Source of the DNA: an uncultured Oscillospiraceae bacterium
GTDB taxonomy: Bacteria; Bacillota; Clostridia; Oscillospirales; Oscillospiraceae
DNA length: 14,545 nucleotides
Direction: 5' to 3'
Assembly: GCA_900754515.1 (NCBI GenBank)
Contig: CAAEDD010000006.1
Coordinates: 1-14,545, forward strand
Shown here: positions 13,612 to 14,545 of the stretch, piece by piece
Layout: every line of letters starts with the position of its first letter
Numbering within the stretch: position 1 is the stretch's first letter
Made by a program: the position numbers and the translations under genes
Notes under the pieces: generated by a model
What the model was told of the DNA's origin: nothing
The model's input: only the letters and a program-made list of their open reading frames with translations
Databases searched by the model: none

Positions 13612-13761
13612 TTATTCCAGCGGGTCCATAAAATCCTCGTAGTGCTGAAGCTGTTCCCACCGCAGCCCTTGATATTTCACCAGCTTTGGGGTATGTTGTC
13701 CAGCGGGATATAGTTCAACATTATATAGCAGCAACAGGGCGCTTTTCATAAAAATAATCAT
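13612..13761 (-). CDS. Small candidate protein, 49 residues, unrecognised
   Basis: On the minus strand ATG 13759-13761 opens a frame of 49 codons ending at TAA 13612-13614. A GAGGA site (13771-13775) stands nine bases before the start, which is the main support. The product begins with a hydrophobic stretch (MIIFMKSALLLLYN) and continues with a polar, Tyr-, Gln- and Trp-containing part ending EDFMDPLE. I recognise no family. It could be a true small protein, the remnant of a larger gene, or chance; composition and ribosome site slightly favour a real gene. It is followed by about 300 bases before VanZ and preceded by the terminator of the thioesterase gene. Confidence 0.42.
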   Translation of the reverse strand: MIIFMKSALLLLYNVELYPAGQHTPKLVKYQGLRWEQLQHYEDFMDPLE

Positions 13762-13800
13762 TTAGGTTATTCCTCGTTTGCTTGTCAAAGTTTAACATAT

Positions 13801-13831
13801 ATAAAAAAGTTGACATTCATTGAATGTCAAC
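13801..13831 (-). terminator. Minus-strand terminator formed by a 23-bp palindrome
   Basis: GTTGACATTCA (13809-13819) and TGAATGTCAAC (13821-13831) are perfect inverted copies around one base. On the minus strand the stem is followed at once by T6 (13803-13808), as in a rho-independent terminator for the thioesterase gene ending at 13931. The arms also contain TTGACA, so an additional promoter or operator role for the small gene downstream cannot be excluded. Confidence 0.7.
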
Positions 13832-13930
13832 CAAAAGAATATTTGTTTTTCTTCCCTTATTTATGGAGCAGAACTGGCAGCAGAAAAATATCTCCCTGCC
13901 GGAAGAAGACGGACAAGGAGATCGCTTTGG

Positions 13931-14353
13931 TCAATCTTTTGTGCTCTCAGCAGCAGGGGAGAGGGTGCGGCCGTTTACGGTGAAATAGGCAAGTTCCGTA
14001 TCCAACTCGTCCCGCACTTCCACGGTGTAGAAGCAGCTGCTGCGGCCCTGCCTCATGCATCGCGCCTCGGCAATGAGGTTTTTGCCTCTTGCGGCGGACA
14101 AAAAGTTTACGGATACCTGCTGGGTGACGGTGATGCGGTCGCTGTATGCATTGGCGGCCACGGCAAAGGCAAAGTCAGCCAGGGTGAATATTGCCCCGCC
14201 CATAGGGGCGGAATTTGCGTTTAAGTGGACGGGCCTGAGGGTCGGAGAACATATTGCGCGGCCCGGTTCCGCCAGGTCAATAACAGCCCCGGCTGCCTGT
14301 GTGGCAAAGCTGTCCGAAGAAAAGCGCTCTCTGATTTGGTCAAGACCGGGCAT
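13931..14353 (-). CDS. PaaI-like hotdog-fold thioesterase
   Basis: This 140-residue protein is of normal length for a PaaI-type hotdog thioesterase, which hydrolyses acyl- or aryl-CoA thioesters in the cytoplasm. The core helix block is NANSAPMGGAIFTLADFAFA (45-64) followed by VAAN, with the Asp of LAD (D60) where the family usually has its catalytic acid. Beta-strand segments VTQQVSVNFLSAA (76-88), LIAEARCMRQGRSSCFYTVE (93-112) and LAYFTVNGR (121-129) complete the fold. One oddity is that the usual HGG is PMGG here, so the common active-site His is Met; activity may differ or rely on other residues. The start is ATG 14353 with AAAGGAGG at 14361-14368. A small inverted repeat lies upstream. 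The substrate cannot be read from the sequence. Confidence 0.85.
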   Translation of the reverse strand: MPGLDQIRERFSSDSFATQAAGAVIDLAEPGRAICSPTLRPVHLNANSAPMGGAIFTLADFAFAVAANAYSDRITVTQQVSVNFLSAARGKNLIAEARCMRQGRSSCFYTVEVRDELDTELAYFTVNGRTLSPAAESTKD

Positions 14354-14379
14354 ATAATTGCCTCCTTTTGGAAATATTA

Positions 14380-14394
14380 GTTATTATGAATAAC
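14380..14394. promoter_or_regulatory. Short palindrome upstream of the thioesterase gene, possible operator
   Basis: GTTATT-ATG-AATAAC is a perfect inverted repeat, and the surrounding TTAGTTATTATGAATAACAA extends it imperfectly. AT-rich palindromes of this size and form are typical of MarR-type operators. It lies 12 bases upstream of the ribosome binding site, where a repressor could block transcription. I see only weak promoter boxes here, so this is a candidate only. Confidence 0.4.
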
Positions 14395-14403
14395 AACTTT
14401 TCA

Positions 14404-14544
14404 TTACCCAAAATCCCAATGCACAGATTTAGTGAACAGTAAAAAGTGATAAGCTAAAAATCCTCTGTGCTTGCGCATGAAGAATTTCAGCAATACACAA
14501 GCGGCATAGATGACGAGAGATATGAAAATAAAAGTATAACCAAA
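14404..14544 (-). CDS. C-terminal end of a probable membrane protein, partial
   Basis: On the minus strand a frame enters from the right edge and stops at TAA 14404-14406, giving 46 residues. It contains one hydrophobic segment (about TFIFISLVIYAACVLLKFF) followed by a basic RKHRG cluster, consistent with a last membrane span and a cytoplasmic tail ending in SVHWDFG. No family can be named from this fragment. It is on the same strand as the thioesterase, whose start lies 50 bases further on. The other two minus-strand frames show less coherent composition. The call needs the sequence beyond the window to be firm. Confidence 0.42.
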   Translation of the reverse strand, partial: FGYTFIFISLVIYAACVLLKFFMRKHRGFLAYHFLLFTKSVHWDFG

Positions 14545-14545
14545 T

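Noticed and set aside
13820..14224. Plus-strand open frame of 134 codons opposite the thioesterase
   Set aside because: No ribosome site or motif, overlaps the palindrome, and the minus strand encodes a recognisable hotdog protein with AAAGGAGG.

Overview
The window looks like a chromosomal stretch from an anaerobic Bacillota bacterium, most likely a gut member of class Clostridia (Oscillospirales-like). This is an inference from strong AGGAGG-type ribosome binding sites, moderately GC-rich coding DNA with AT-rich spacers, and the gene content: peptidase T, 2,3-BPG-independent phosphoglycerate mutase, a flavin hydroxyacid oxidoreductase with a cysteine-rich front, a PflX-type radical SAM protein and a GGGtGRT protein. 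I see no tRNA, rRNA, CRISPR array, transposase or phage gene.

Layout. (a) 1-231: the 3' end of pepT. (b) 232-480: a gene-free spacer with a long hairpin. (c) 481-2853: one polypeptide joining a major facilitator transporter to a NahK-like sugar 1-kinase, closed by a bidirectional terminator. (d) 2950-3972 and 4111-4992, both on the minus strand: the hydroxyacid oxidoreductase, with a clear promoter of its own, and the radical SAM protein. (e) 5212-9327: trmL, pgk, tpiA and gpmI on the plus strand, probably driven from one promoter region with A-tracts upstream. (f) 9381-11089: an IscU/NifU-like scaffold protein followed 17 bp later by a GGGtGRT protein, ending in a strong terminator. (g) 11271-11894: a TetR regulator with its own promoter and an upstream palindrome. 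(h) 12053-12538: an unrecognised small protein behind three successive hairpins. (i) 12696-14544, minus strand: a VanZ-family membrane protein, a 49-residue candidate gene, a PaaI-like thioesterase and the C-terminal end of a probable membrane protein.

How the parts fit. The fusion protein would import a sugar and phosphorylate it in one chain. The pgk-tpiA-gpmI block supplies three steps of lower glycolysis; gapA and eno are not in the window. Next to it, the scaffold/GGGtGRT pair uses Arg codons like the glycolytic genes (mostly CGT/CGC), while the transporter-kinase uses many CGG, AGG and AGA codons. This suggests the pair is strongly expressed. To my knowledge its function is not established, and it is the best candidate here for an undescribed system. 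The fusion protein is second. The right end is accessory in character, with small membrane and unknown genes and several inverted repeats.
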